A DNA stretch of 64,000 nt from Sphaerisporangium perillae (GTDB lineage Bacteria > Actinomycetota > Actinomycetes > Streptosporangiales > Streptosporangiaceae): contig NZ_JALLPO010000017.1 in assembly GCF_023276435.1 (NCBI RefSeq), positions 115,672-179,671 of the forward strand, in the 5' to 3' direction. The notes beneath the pieces are model-generated. The model ran no database searches and was not told where the DNA came from. It saw nothing but the letters and a program-made list of their open reading frames with translations. Shown piece by piece: positions 8,827 through 17,553 of this stretch (its first letter is position 1; the number at the start of each line of letters is the position of its first letter). The position numbers were made by a program, and so were the translations under genes.

Positions 8827-10224
8827 ATGCGCATCGGTGCAGATTCGATGGCGGCACGCTTCGGGAGTTTGCCGTATCCGAGCTCGATCCGGACGCATTA
8901 CACGATCATGACGGCGGCCCTGTCACTGATCTTCCTCACCACGGTGGGGGCGGGCTTCGACACGCTCGTCCGGGACAACGTCCGGTACAGAGTGTTCAGG
9001 GAGACCGAGCGGGTCGCCACCCAGTGGAGCGCCAGGGTGCGGGACGCCGAGGTGCCGACGGTCCTCCCCTCATCCGGTGAAGTGGTCCTGATCCAGCTGG
9101 CGGATTCGCGCGGCCACGTCCTCCGATCGAGCGAGGCGGCCGCCGGCAGGCCCGCGCTCACCGCGAACCGGCCTCCGGCCGACGATCGCTTCCAGGAAGT
9201 GACCCAATGCCCGCCGGGCGGCCCGTGCGTCATGCTCACCGCGGTCCGGGTCACGCCCACATCGAACTCCTCGTACGTCTACGCGGGCCTCACCCAACCG
9301 CCCATCTTGGCCGGCCACTGGCTGGAGGTCGGCATCGTGACCGGCGCCCTCCTCATCTTGTGCCTGGTGACCTGGATGGCCTGGAGCCTGGCGTACCAGA
9401 TACTCGGGCCGGTCGAGTGCATCCGCGTGCGGATGTCGGAGATCACGGGCAGTGATCTCAGCCTTCGGGTGCCACAGCCTCCCGGCCGGAACGAGATCGC
9501 GATGCTCGCCCGTACCGCCAACCTGACCCTCAACCGGCTGGAAGCGGCGGTGAGGCAGCAACGCCGGTTCGCCTCCGACGCCTCCCACGAGCTGCGCACG
9601 CCGCTCGCCGGCCTGCGCAGCCGCCTGGAGGAGGCGCTGCTCTACCCGCAGGAGGTCGACCCGCACGACGCCATCCGGGGGGCCCTTTCGACCGCGGACC
9701 GGCTGGAGGCGATCATCAACGACCTGCTGATGCTCGCCCGACTCCAGGCCACCGACTCGCCGCCGCCCGAGTGCGTCGACCTCCGCGCCCTGGTGACGGA
9801 GGTGACGGCGGCCCGATCCGGCCGGGTCCCGGTGCACGTCCACGCCCTGCCCGAGGTACGGGTACGCGGCTCACGCATCCAGCTGATGAGGGTGGTCGAG
9901 AACCTGCTGGCCAACGCGCAGCGACATGCCGACACCCGCGTCGACGTCACCGTGGTGCCCCAGGGCAGGCAGGCGGTGGTGACCGTGGCCGACGACGGGG
10001 ACGGCATACCACCACAAGATCGCGAGCGGGTGTTCGCGCGCTTCACCCGCCTGGACAGCGCGCGCCGCCGCGACCCCGGCGGGAGCGGTCTGGGCCTCGC
10101 CATCTCCCGCGAGATCGCCGAGGCCCACGCCGGGACGCTAGAGGTCGAGGACTCCCCCCGAGGAGCCTGTTTCGTCCTGCGGCTGCCCACGTCCAATGAC
10201 GCCCGGCAGGAACTCGTGTCCTAG
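8827..10224 (+). CDS. Sensor histidine kinase, orphan
   Basis: A membrane histidine kinase of 465 residues from the ATG at 8827; an in-frame ATG at 8773 lies inside the upstream gene and lacks a ribosome site. Helix 1 is at about residues 24-44, an extracytoplasmic sensor follows with a cysteine pair (CPPGGPC, about 128-134), helix 2 is at about 166-187, then HAMP. The phosphoacceptor His is in DASHELRTPLAG (H254). The ATPase domain shows the N box ENLLANAQRHA, G1 DDGDGIP, F box FARFTRLD and G2 GGSGLGLAI. No response regulator gene adjoins it on either side, unlike most two-component operons. Confidence 0.9.
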   Translation: MRIGADSMAARFGSLPYPSSIRTHYTIMTAALSLIFLTTVGAGFDTLVRDNVRYRVFRETERVATQWSARVRDAEVPTVLPSSGEVVLIQLADSRGHVLRSSEAAAGRPALTANRPPADDRFQEVTQCPPGGPCVMLTAVRVTPTSNSSYVYAGLTQPPILAGHWLEVGIVTGALLILCLVTWMAWSLAYQILGPVECIRVRMSEITGSDLSLRVPQPPGRNEIAMLARTANLTLNRLEAAVRQQRRFASDASHELRTPLAGLRSRLEEALLYPQEVDPHDAIRGALSTADRLEAIINDLLMLARLQATDSPPPECVDLRALVTEVTAARSGRVPVHVHALPEVRVRGSRIQLMRVVENLLANAQRHADTRVDVTVVPQGRQAVVTVADDGDGIPPQDRERVFARFTRLDSARRRDPGGSGLGLAISREIAEAHAGTLEVEDSPRGACFVLRLPTSNDARQELVS

Positions 10225-10241
10225 CCGGTCGCCTTTGGACG

Positions 10242-11324
10242 TCAGTCGCCTTTGAACTGCTCGAAGAGCCGGTCGGCCTCGGGCTGGACCCATTCGATGC
10301 GGTTCTTGTCGATCTTGCTGGGGCGGAAGGGCACGGTGACGAGGCGCACGCCGTCGAGTCCGCTCTCTCGAAGACCGCGGACGACGGCGTACAGCGTGTC
10401 GAGGTCCAGGTCCACATCGCTGGTGACCGCCTTGCGCGCGACGTCGAGGAAGGCGGTCAGATCCGCTGGATCGTCGGCGCGCGTGGTGACCTGTCCCAGC
10501 AGGGCGTTCATCAGAAGGTGCTGCCGCTTGATCCGTGCGATGTCCGAACCATCGCCGAGGGCGCGCGTGCGCACGTAGCCCAGCGCCTGCTCGCCGTTGA
10601 GATGGTTCCGGCCGGCGGGCAGATCGAGCTTGGCCTTCGGGTCGCGCACCGCCGCGGGCAGCGTGATGTCCACTCCGCCGAGCACGTCCACCATGTCCTT
10701 GAAGCCCAAGTAGCTGATCTCCACGGCGTGGTCCACGTGGACACCGGTGGTGCTCTCGACGGTCTTCCAGGCGCAGCGCAGCCCTCCCGTGTCGAAAGCC
10801 TGGTTGATCATGTCGACACGCGACGGGATGGTCGCGCCGGACGAGGACTGGCACGCGGGGATACGGACCATGGAGTCCCTCGGCAGGCTGACCGCCACCA
10901 CCCGCTTACGGTCCGCCGACAGGTGCAGGAGGATCATCACGTCGCTCCGCCGGCCGAGTTTCAGCCCGGGCTGCCCCTTCGGCGGGAGCCTCTCGTCGGA
11001 GCCCACGAGGAGGACGTTGAGCGCGTCGCCGTGCTTCGGCGGGCGGTCCCACGCGGGGGCCGCCACGGTGGAACCGGCGGGAGCGGCGCTCCGGAGCAGC
11101 ACCGTCGGGACGACGACCAGGGCGGCGGTGATGGCGGCGACACCGGCGAGCATCACCCAGTTCGCCCGCCTGGGCAGTCCCGGGAAGCCCGCCGGGCGCC
11201 GTCGCGGGCGGGACGCGGACGCGCCCATCGCGTCGAGCAGGCGCCGTCGCTGGTGGCCGAGCGTGGCCGGAGGCTCGTGCTCCAGGTCGCGACCGAGGTC
11301 ACGAAGCGTCGTCAGGTCGTCCAT
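10242..11324 (-). CDS. LytR-CpsA-Psr (LCP) family protein
   Basis: LCP proteins are phosphotransferases that attach lipid-linked glycopolymers to the wall; some are annotated as LytR regulators. This one has 360 residues: a cytoplasmic N-terminus (1-55), one helix (about 56-78) and an outward LCP domain (about 102-300). Family motifs are NVLLVGSDER, SLPRDSMV, VDMINQAFDTGG, GGVDITLP and the arginine-bearing YVRTRALGDGSDIARIKRQ. The gene overlaps the end of the ECF sigma gene by 13 bp. Its N-terminus (MDDLTTLRDLGRDL...) resembles the start of proteins usually encoded just after such sigma genes rather than a plain LCP N-terminus. Confidence 0.88.
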   Translation of the reverse strand: MDDLTTLRDLGRDLEHEPPATLGHQRRRLLDAMGASASRPRRRPAGFPGLPRRANWVMLAGVAAITAALVVVPTVLLRSAAPAGSTVAAPAWDRPPKHGDALNVLLVGSDERLPPKGQPGLKLGRRSDVMILLHLSADRKRVVAVSLPRDSMVRIPACQSSSGATIPSRVDMINQAFDTGGLRCAWKTVESTTGVHVDHAVEISYLGFKDMVDVLGGVDITLPAAVRDPKAKLDLPAGRNHLNGEQALGYVRTRALGDGSDIARIKRQHLLMNALLGQVTTRADDPADLTAFLDVARKAVTSDVDLDLDTLYAVVRGLRESGLDGVRLVTVPFRPSKIDKNRIEWVQPEADRLFEQFKGD

Positions 11325-11923
11325 CGCTCCTCCTGGGCGTGCAGCGGGTTGGTGTCGCCGAGCGCCGCGCGCACCTTGCGCCTCGCCCGGCTGAGGCGGG
11401 AACGGACCGTGCCGATCGGTATGCCGAGAGCCTGGGCGACCCCCTCGTACGAGAGGTCCCCCCAGGCGATCAGCAGCAGGACGTCGCGGTCGCCCTTCGA
11501 CAGGCCCGCCAGCGCGGGCGCGAGGGCCGAGCGGGCCGCCGTCGCGCTGACCCCGGCGGCCACCCGGTCGGCGGGACCTTCGACGACCGTCTCGACGGGA
11601 CTCCGCAGCAACGCCCGGTAGCGGGCCGCCTCGGCGCGGTGATGCCGGGCGACGAGCTTGGTGACGATGCCGAACAGCCAGGGACGGGCGTCGGGATGGG
11701 CCAGGTCGTAGTGGTCCCGGCGGCGGAACGCGATCAGGAACGTCTCGCCCACCAGGTCCTCGGCGACCTCCGGGCCGAGCCTGCGGGAGACGTACCGGTA
11801 GAGCATGCCCGCATAGCGGTCGAACAGCGCGGCGAACGCCTCCGGCCGTCCCCTGGACTCGGCGATCAGCTCCGCGTCCGGGGTCCCGCGGGTCGTGGGG
11901 GGTGCGGTCATCGTCGGCACCAT
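11312..11923 (-). CDS. ECF RNA polymerase sigma factor
   Basis: A 203-residue extracytoplasmic-function sigma factor. Region 2 spans about residues 25-95 (FDRYAGMLYRYVSRRLG, then DLVGETFLIAF); region 4 spans about 135-190 (LSKGDRDVLLLIAWGDLSYEGVAQ, then IGTVRSRLSRARRKV). A second ATG four codons in is an alternative start. It is coupled to the LCP gene downstream, whose cytoplasmic N-terminus could hold the sigma factor. There is no separate anti-sigma gene. Confidence 0.9.
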   Translation of the reverse strand: MVPTMTAPPTTRGTPDAELIAESRGRPEAFAALFDRYAGMLYRYVSRRLGPEVAEDLVGETFLIAFRRRDHYDLAHPDARPWLFGIVTKLVARHHRAEAARYRALLRSPVETVVEGPADRVAAGVSATAARSALAPALAGLSKGDRDVLLLIAWGDLSYEGVAQALGIPIGTVRSRLSRARRKVRAALGDTNPLHAQEERWTT

Positions 11924-12114
11924 GGCATGAAGCCGGCCTTCCCGTAGGGGACTTGTCGGGGATGTCTCGCCACAACCCCCCGTACGAGTTCACGCCGTAC
12001 GCCATGGCGCGGACCGGCGTCGGAGAAACTGCAGACATGATCGGCCCGCCTGCTCCATCGGAGGTGCACCGGTCCGGTCCACTCGGGCACTCGCCGGCCT
12101 GGTCCGTCGGAGTC

Positions 12115-12573
12115 TCAGCAGCCGCAGACGATCCCGAGGCTCGGCGCGGTCAGGTCGTCGACCGGGCGCCGGATCACATCGCCGCCGGCCCGCACCGGCA
12201 ATCCCTCGCGCACCCAGTACTCGTAGCCGCCGATCATCTCCTTGACCTGGTATCCGAGCTTGGCGAACTCCAGCGCGGCCCTGGTCGAGCCGTTGCAGCC
12301 GGGTCCCCAGCAGTACGTCACCACGACCGAGCCAGCGGGGATCAGCTCCGCCGCCCGTGCCGCGATCTCTCCGGTGGGCAGATGGACGGCGCCGGGCAGG
12401 TGGCCCTGCTGCCACGCCTCCCTGCTGCGGGAGTCGACCACGAACAGCCCCGGCACCCGGGCCTCCAGGTCGGCATGGACATCGCTGACATCGGTCTCGT
12501 AGCGCAGCCGCGCGGCGAAGTGGGCGGCGGCCTCGGCGGAGGTGGCCGGCGGGGTGGAGAGCACATTCGACAT
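12115..12573 (-). CDS. Rhodanese-domain protein
   Basis: A 152-residue single rhodanese domain. The substrate-carrying cysteine is in the loop YCWGPGCNGSTRAA (about residues 102-115), preceded by the family motifs VVDSRSREAWQQGHLPGAVHLP and followed by GYEYWVREGLPV. The active loop carries a second cysteine and the protein ends in VCGC, so further cysteines are available for sulfur transfer or redox. It is divergently placed from the GlxA-type regulator that starts 71 bp away, a plausible regulator-target pair. Confidence 0.88.
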   Translation of the reverse strand: MSNVLSTPPATSAEAAAHFAARLRYETDVSDVHADLEARVPGLFVVDSRSREAWQQGHLPGAVHLPTGEIAARAAELIPAGSVVVTYCWGPGCNGSTRAALEFAKLGYQVKEMIGGYEYWVREGLPVRAGGDVIRRPVDDLTAPSLGIVCGC

Positions 12574-12644
12574 GCCGACGATCCTGTCCGCCGGCGGCCG
12601 TCGCCACCAGCGGCGCGAATGACGCCTTGCGCTAATATCCCGCC

Positions 12645-13643
12645 ATGCTTCCCCTGCCGGTCCGGCGTGGGCCGAAGGTGTCCGTCCTCGCCTACCAAGG
12701 CATGTCGGTCTTCGAGATCGGCATCGTCACCGAGGTGTTCGGCCTGCCACGGCCGGAGTTCGACCTTCCCTGGTACCAGCTCAGCGTGTGCGCGGAGCAC
12801 CAAGGCCCGGTCGGTGTCATCGGCGGTGCGAGCCTGCGCACGCCGCACGGCCTGGAGGAGTTCGCGGCGGCGGAGACGGTGATCGTGCCCGGCGTGCCCG
12901 ACGTCACCGCCGCCCCCTCGCCGGACCTCGTGGCGGCGCTGCGCCTGGCGCACCGGCGCGGCGCGCGCATCATGTCGATCTGTTCCGGCGCCTTCGCGCT
13001 GGCGGAAGCGGGCCTGCTCGACGGCCGCCGGGCCACCACCCACTGGCGCTACGCCGACCTGCTGTCCCGCCGGTACCCCGCGGTCCAGGTCGATCCGAAC
13101 GTGCTCTACATCGACGACGACGATGTGCTCACCAGCGCCGGAAGCGCCGCCGGCCTCGATCTGTGCCTGCACGTCATCAGGCGGGACTTCGGCGCCGCCA
13201 TCGCCAACGCGGTGGCCCGGCGGCTGGTGATCCAGCCCCATCGCGACGGCGGGCAGGCGCAGTTCATCGAAGCACCCATGACCGTCACACCCGACGACGA
13301 CCGGGTCGCGAAGAGCATGGCGTGGGCGCTGGAGCACCTGGCCGACCCGCTCACCGTCGAGACGCTGGCCCGGCAGGCGCACATGTCCACCCGGACCTAC
13401 CTGCGCCACTTCGCGCGCTCCACCGGCACCACCCCGATCCGCTGGCTGATCGACCAGCGGGTACGGGCCAGCCTCGTGCTGCTGGAGACGGCCGGCACGC
13501 CCATCGAGGAGATCGCCAAGGCCGTCGGATTCGACACGCCGGTCACCTACCGCCACCACTTCGGCCGCGCCATGCGGACCTCCCCGTCCGCCTACCGCCG
13601 CGCCTTCCACACGCGGGCCGGCGACAGCGGCACACGGGTATGA
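12645..13643 (+). CDS. GlxA-family transcriptional regulator (FtrA-like)
   Basis: A 332-residue regulator: N-terminal DJ-1/PfpI-like domain (about residues 8-190; cysteine in SICSGAFALAEAG) and C-terminal AraC DNA-binding domain (about 225-325; GFDTPVTYRHHFGRAM in the second HTH). It is distinct from the one at 3.4 kb. FtrA-type proteins are often neighbours of rhodanese genes, and here the rhodanese gene lies head-to-head with it. That supports control of the rhodanese by this protein. Confidence 0.9.
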   Translation: MLPLPVRRGPKVSVLAYQGMSVFEIGIVTEVFGLPRPEFDLPWYQLSVCAEHQGPVGVIGGASLRTPHGLEEFAAAETVIVPGVPDVTAAPSPDLVAALRLAHRRGARIMSICSGAFALAEAGLLDGRRATTHWRYADLLSRRYPAVQVDPNVLYIDDDDVLTSAGSAAGLDLCLHVIRRDFGAAIANAVARRLVIQPHRDGGQAQFIEAPMTVTPDDDRVAKSMAWALEHLADPLTVETLARQAHMSTRTYLRHFARSTGTTPIRWLIDQRVRASLVLLETAGTPIEEIAKAVGFDTPVTYRHHFGRAMRTSPSAYRRAFHTRAGDSGTRV

Positions 13644-13707
13644 CGGCGGGCGGCCGGCACGCCGTACGACGGCGGGCACCCGGGACGCTGTACGTCGTCG
13701 GGGCGGG

Positions 13708-14154
13708 CTACGGGGTCCGGGGGCCTCGGTAGGGCAGCGTCTGGCTGTAGACGATGCTGGTCGTGGTGCTGCCGAAGCCGGCCAGCTCGTCGATGAGCTT
13801 TTCCAGGTGCGGCATGGACGTCGCCGTCACCTTCAGCGTGTAGCAGTCCTCACCGGTGGTGCGCAGGCACTCCAGGATCTCCGAGCGCTCCGCCAGCAGC
13901 CGGTGCAGCGGCTCGTGCCGGCTACCGGGGTACTTCAGGCGCACCACCGCGAGCACCGCGAAACCGACCTTCGCCAGGTCCACGTCGGCCCGGTAGCCGG
14001 TGATGACCCCCTCGGTCTCCAGCCGCCTGACCCGCTCGGTCACCGCCGAGGCGCTCAGACTCACCCGGCGCCCCAGCTCGGTGAGCGGCACCCGGCCGTC
14101 GCGCTGCAACTCGGCCAGGATGGACCAGTCGGTCGGATCGAGATTCACGGCCAT
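13708..14154 (-). CDS. Lrp/AsnC family transcriptional regulator
   Basis: A 148-residue Lrp-type protein. The HTH is at about residues 6-60 (ILAELQRDGRVPLTELGRRV, then SASAVTERVRRLETEGVI) and the RAM effector-binding domain follows (about 70-145). ATG at 14154 gives the canonical MAVNLDPTDWSIL start. It is divergent from the LLM oxidoreductase and deaminase operon 93 bp away, its probable target. Confidence 0.92.
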   Translation of the reverse strand: MAVNLDPTDWSILAELQRDGRVPLTELGRRVSLSASAVTERVRRLETEGVITGYRADVDLAKVGFAVLAVVRLKYPGSRHEPLHRLLAERSEILECLRTTGEDCYTLKVTATSMPHLEKLIDELAGFGSTTTSIVYSQTLPYRGPRTP

Positions 14155-14247
14155 CCGCTGAAGATACCGGCAGATTCCCGGCCTGAGCCGCCCCACACCG
14201 GGATGAATCCCTTCAGGCTCCCCGGAGACGGTGGATAGCCTTGACCA

Positions 14248-15117
14248 GTGCGGATAGGCGTGAACGTTCCCAACTTCGGTCCCGGCACCGACCCCGACAT
14301 GCTGCGGCGGTGGGCGCAGACGGTGGAGGGCCTCGGCTTCGACCTGCTCATGGTCTCCGACCATGTCGCGGTGACGCCCGACGTCGCCGAGCAGTACCCG
14401 GCGCCGTTCTACGAGCCCTTCACCACCCTGGCGTGGCTGGCCGGTCTCACCCACCGGATCGGGCTCGGCACCACGGTGCTCGTCGTCCCGTACCGCCATC
14501 CGCTGCTGATCGCCCGCATGGCCGCCAACCTCCAGCGGCTCAGCGGAGGGCGGCTGGTCCTGGGCGTGGGCGTGGGCTGGGCCCGCCAGGAGTACGCCGC
14601 CCTAGGAGTGCCGTTCGAACGGCGCGGCGCGCTGACCGACGAGTACCTGGACGCCGTACGCGCCGCCTGGGAGGACGAGAAGGACTACCGCGCCGGGCAC
14701 ATCCCGATCTGGGTCGGCGGGAACAGCGACGCCGCCCTGCGCCGGGCCGTACGGCTGGGCCAGGCGTGGCACCCGCTGCGCTTCACCCTGCCCTGGCTGC
14801 GCGAGGCGCTGGAACGCCTGAAGCACCTCGCGCACGAGCAGGGGCGACCGGTGCCCGCCCTGGCGCCCCGCATCGCGCTGCGGCTCACCGACGCGCCGGT
14901 CACCGGCCCCGATCGGCTCGCCGGCGAGGGCACGGCCGACCAGATCCACGACGACCTGCGTGAGTTGCGCGCGCTGGGCGCCGGCACCGTCGTGCTCGAC
15001 CCGTTCAACGGCGACCCGGCCGAGACCCTGCACCCGCAGCCGGCCTGGCAGGCGCTGGCGACCGTGGCCGCCCGCGAGAACCTGAACAGTGATCCAACCC
15101 TGAAGGAGCGACGGTGA
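14248..15117 (+). CDS. LLM-class F420-dependent oxidoreductase
   Basis: A 289-residue luciferase-like TIM-barrel oxidoreductase, of the group that usually uses F420. It starts with GTG (MRIGVNVPNFGPGTDP); VSDHVAVTP, GLGTTVLVVPYRHPL and GGRLVLGVGVGWARQEYAALG are the typical motifs. Substrate unknown. The end overlaps the deaminase gene by 4 bp, so they form a two-gene operon probably governed by the divergent Lrp protein. Confidence 0.88.
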   Translation: MRIGVNVPNFGPGTDPDMLRRWAQTVEGLGFDLLMVSDHVAVTPDVAEQYPAPFYEPFTTLAWLAGLTHRIGLGTTVLVVPYRHPLLIARMAANLQRLSGGRLVLGVGVGWARQEYAALGVPFERRGALTDEYLDAVRAAWEDEKDYRAGHIPIWVGGNSDAALRRAVRLGQAWHPLRFTLPWLREALERLKHLAHEQGRPVPALAPRIALRLTDAPVTGPDRLAGEGTADQIHDDLRELRALGAGTVVLDPFNGDPAETLHPQPAWQALATVAARENLNSDPTLKERR

Positions 15118-15569
15118 CGCACGACCAGAAGACACCCCTTCCCCGGGCCGACGACGAGGCGCTCCTGCGCCGGGCCATCGAGCTGGCCGCGACGGCGCGG
15201 GCCGGCGGCAACCCGCCGTTCGGCTCGCTGCTGGCCGGCCCGGACGGCACCGTCCTGGCCGAAGACCACAACACCTCGCTCACCGACCGGGACATCACCG
15301 CCCATCCCGAACTGAAGCTGGCCAGGTGGGCGGCCCGTGAGCTCGACCCCGCCACCGCGGCCGCCACCACCCTCTACACCAGTTGCCAGCCCTGTGGCAT
15401 GTGCGCCGGCGCCATCGCGCGCTCGGGCCTCGGCCGCGTCGTCTACGCCCTGTCCAACGACCAGCTCACCACCCTCAAACCCCCCGGCACCGGCTTCACC
15501 GACGCCCCCGCCGAAGGCCCCGCCCTCTTCGACGAGGCCCGCGTACCGGTCGAGGGCTACTACCGCTGA
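15114..15569 (+). CDS. Nucleoside deaminase (CMP/dCMP-deaminase fold)
   Basis: A 151-residue zinc deaminase, similar to guanine/cytosine deaminase-like proteins. The zinc site reads HPELKLA instead of the usual H-A-E, and SCQPCGMCAGAI supplies the two cysteines; the PPFGSLLAG motif lies at about residue 37. GTG start overlapping the preceding stop. The exact base or nucleoside is not certain. It is the last gene before the repeat- and IS-rich stretch. Confidence 0.88.
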   Translation: MTHDQKTPLPRADDEALLRRAIELAATARAGGNPPFGSLLAGPDGTVLAEDHNTSLTDRDITAHPELKLARWAARELDPATAAATTLYTSCQPCGMCAGAIARSGLGRVVYALSNDQLTTLKPPGTGFTDAPAEGPALFDEARVPVEGYYR

Positions 15570-15612
15570 CACCGACCCCGGACGGCGCTCGCGTCTCAGC
15601 CGGGCCCGCCGG

Positions 15613-15807
15613 CCAGGAACCGGCGGGTGCCGCCTGAACAGCCCGGACGCGCTCGTCCCGGCCCCACTCCCCCGGCGGCATGGCTTCCCTCCGCTTAACG
15701 TGCGGGTTGTACGTCGGGCGCCGCGACGGCCAGAAGTGGTACGGCGATACCGGCGCCCTTCGTACGGCGGACAACCCGGCGAACATCCGTGGACCCCGCA
15801 CTAGGGG
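15613..15807 (+). repeat. 195-bp direct repeat, copy A
   Basis: Near-identical to 17359-17553, 1746 bp downstream (I see only two or three substitutions). It begins CCAGGAACCGGCGGGTG and ends at CCCCGCACTAGGG, after which this copy runs into transposase sequence while copy B runs into other DNA. It contains the 41-bp GGCGCC-bounded core (15717-15757) found elsewhere in the window. The CTAG at its end matches the target of the neighbouring MITE-like element. Confidence 0.85.
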
Positions 15808-16297
15808 CTCTGCATCCCCCGCACTCGGACGCTCCCGGGGCGGCCTGACCAGCAAGATCCACCTGGCCTGCGATGCCCTGGGGCGCCCGCTCGGCTTCGT
15901 GCTGACGGGCGGCAACACGAACGACTGCACGCAGTTCACCGCCGTGATGGAGGCGATCCGGGTGCCCCGCCTCGGGCCGGGACGGCCCCGGCTGCGGCCC
16001 GCTCATGTGCTGGGCGACAAGGGCTACAGCTCCCGCGCGATACGCACCTGGCTGCGGCGGCGCGGCATCGCCCACACCATTCCCGAGCGGGCCGACCAGA
16101 AGCGCAACCGGGCCCGCCGCGGCAGCCGAGGCGGACGCCCGCCCCGCTTCGACAAGCATCTCTACAAGCAGCGCAACGTCGTGGAACGGTGCTTCAACAG
16201 CCTCAAGCAGTGGCGTGGCATCGCGACCCGCTACGACAAGACCGCCGAGTCCTACCAAGCGGCCGTCACCCTCGCCTCGCTCCTGATGTGGGCGTGA
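15808..16297 (+). pseudogene. IS5-family transposase remnant (C-terminal part)
   Basis: The frame gives the C-terminal catalytic half of an IS5/IS427-group DDE transposase: LGRSRGGLTSKIHLACDA, then VLGDKGYSS with the second Asp, and VVERCFNSLKQWRGIATRYD with the Glu. The N-terminal part with the first catalytic Asp is absent; it is replaced abruptly by repeat copy A, so the protein cannot be active. Just past the stop, ACATTGAAGACAACTCCTAA (16297-16316) looks like the right IS end, similar to the end of the element at 17278. Confidence 0.82.
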
Positions 16298-16458
16298 CAT
16301 TGAAGACAACTCCTAAGCGGCCTGGCCGAGGTTCGCTTCGGTACGGCCGTGCCCGATAGGGGCGCCGGGATCAGCGGCGCACTTCGCCGCGCCCGCTTGG
16401 CGCCGTAACCCGAGAAAGCAGTGGCCGCGCGGGCTCGGGGCCACATACGTTCGCCTCC

Positions 16459-17223
16459 ATGGTTGACGCGACTTTCGGGCATCCGCGCCTCGCCGCCATC
16501 TACGACCCACTCGATCCGGACCGCAGCGATCTCGACGCGTATCTCGCGATGGCGGAGGAGTTCGGCGCGCGATCCGTGCTGGACATCGGGTGCGGTACGG
16601 GCGTGTTCGCGCTGCTGCTCGCCGAGCGCGGGATTACGGTCACCGGGATCGATCCCGCGCGGGCGTCCGTCGACGTCGCGCGTGGCAAGCCGGGCGCGGA
16701 GCGGGTGCGCTGGCTCGACGGCGACGCGGGGGACCTGCCGCCCATGCAGATCGACCTGGTGACGATGACCGGGAACGTCGCCCAGGCGATCGCCGATCCG
16801 CAGGCATGGCGTACGACGCTGCGCGGCGCGTACGAGGCGCTGCGGCCCGGCGGGCGGCTTGTCTTCGAGACGCGCGATCCGGCGCAGCGCGTGTGGGAGG
16901 AGTGGGCGGAGTGGACGCGCGAGACCACGTACCGCATGACGGACATCCCGGGCGTCGGCCACGTCGAGACCTGGGCCGAGCTGACGGACGTGAGCCTGCC
17001 GCTGGTGAGCTTCCGGGGTACGCACGTGTTCGCTGCGGACGGGGACGTACTGACCTCGGAATCGACACTTCGCTTCCGCGAACGTACGGAGATCGAGCGG
17101 GACTTGCACGAGCACGGCTTCGTCGTCGAGGACGTACGCGACGCACCCGACCGGCCGGGCAGGGAGTTCGTGTTCGTGGCGCGGCGCGGTACCGCGGAGC
17201 CCGTCCCTCCCGGAATGCCCTAG
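16459..17223 (+). CDS. Class I SAM-dependent methyltransferase
   Basis: A 254-residue Rossmann-fold methyltransferase. Motif I is VLDIGCGTGVFALLL (about residue 40), then TGIDPARASV and LVTMTGNVAQAI. Substrate not recognisable. It lies alone between the IS5 remnant and the 59-bp MITE-like element, and its stop codon TAG is part of the CTAG target site of that element. Codon use is somewhat different from neighbours (more GAT, GCG and CGT-ACG runs), so it may have arrived with the mobile DNA. Confidence 0.85.
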   Translation: MVDATFGHPRLAAIYDPLDPDRSDLDAYLAMAEEFGARSVLDIGCGTGVFALLLAERGITVTGIDPARASVDVARGKPGAERVRWLDGDAGDLPPMQIDLVTMTGNVAQAIADPQAWRTTLRGAYEALRPGGRLVFETRDPAQRVWEEWAEWTRETTYRMTDIPGVGHVETWAELTDVSLPLVSFRGTHVFAADGDVLTSESTLRFRERTEIERDLHEHGFVVEDVRDAPDRPGREFVFVARRGTAEPVPPGMP

Positions 17224-17278
17224 GGAGCGTGCGCGCCACACAGCGCCGAGCAGACGGGACTTTAAAGACACTCCCTAG
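17220..17278. mobile_element. 59-bp MITE-like miniature element
   Basis: A short stretch flanked by CTAG on both sides. Its ends are inverted: CTAGGGAGCGT on the left and the complement of CTAGGGAGTGT on the right (10 of 11 matching). The right end, ACTTTAAAGACACTCCCTAG, is closely similar to the right end of the IS5-type remnant at 16297-16316. It is best read as a non-autonomous deletion derivative of that IS family. Confidence 0.6.
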
Positions 17279-17310
17279 GGCTATTCGACCCACCCGGCAC
17301 CCACGCCGGT
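17275..17310 (+). repeat. Short direct repeat of 17547-17583
   Basis: CTAGGGCTATTCGACC followed by a (C)CACCCGGC(A/G)CCCACGCCGG stretch occurs here and again at the end of repeat copy B (17547-17583). This shows that the sequence right of the MITE and the sequence right of copy B come from the same duplicated segment. Confidence 0.65.
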
Positions 17311-17358
17311 GGTGACCCAGTGGTGCCCACCCAGGCCGTGACCTACTGCACCCGCCGA

Positions 17359-17553
17359 CCAGGAACCGGCGGGTGCCCCCTGAACAGCCCGGACGCGCTC
17401 GTCCCGGCCCCACTCCCCCGGCGGCATGGCTCCCCTCCGCTTAACGTGCGGGTTGTACGTCGGGCGCCGCGACGGCCAGAAGTGGTACGGCGATACCGGC
17501 GCCCTTCGTACGGCGGACAACCCGGCGAACATCCGTGGACCCCGCACTAGGGC
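17359..17553 (+). repeat. 195-bp direct repeat, copy B
   Basis: Second copy of the sequence at 15613-15807. The two copies bracket the IS5 remnant, the methyltransferase gene and the MITE-like element, as a duplication would. The 41-bp GGCGCC core lies at 17463-17503. No protein-coding function is likely although minus-strand frames stay open across it. Confidence 0.85.
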
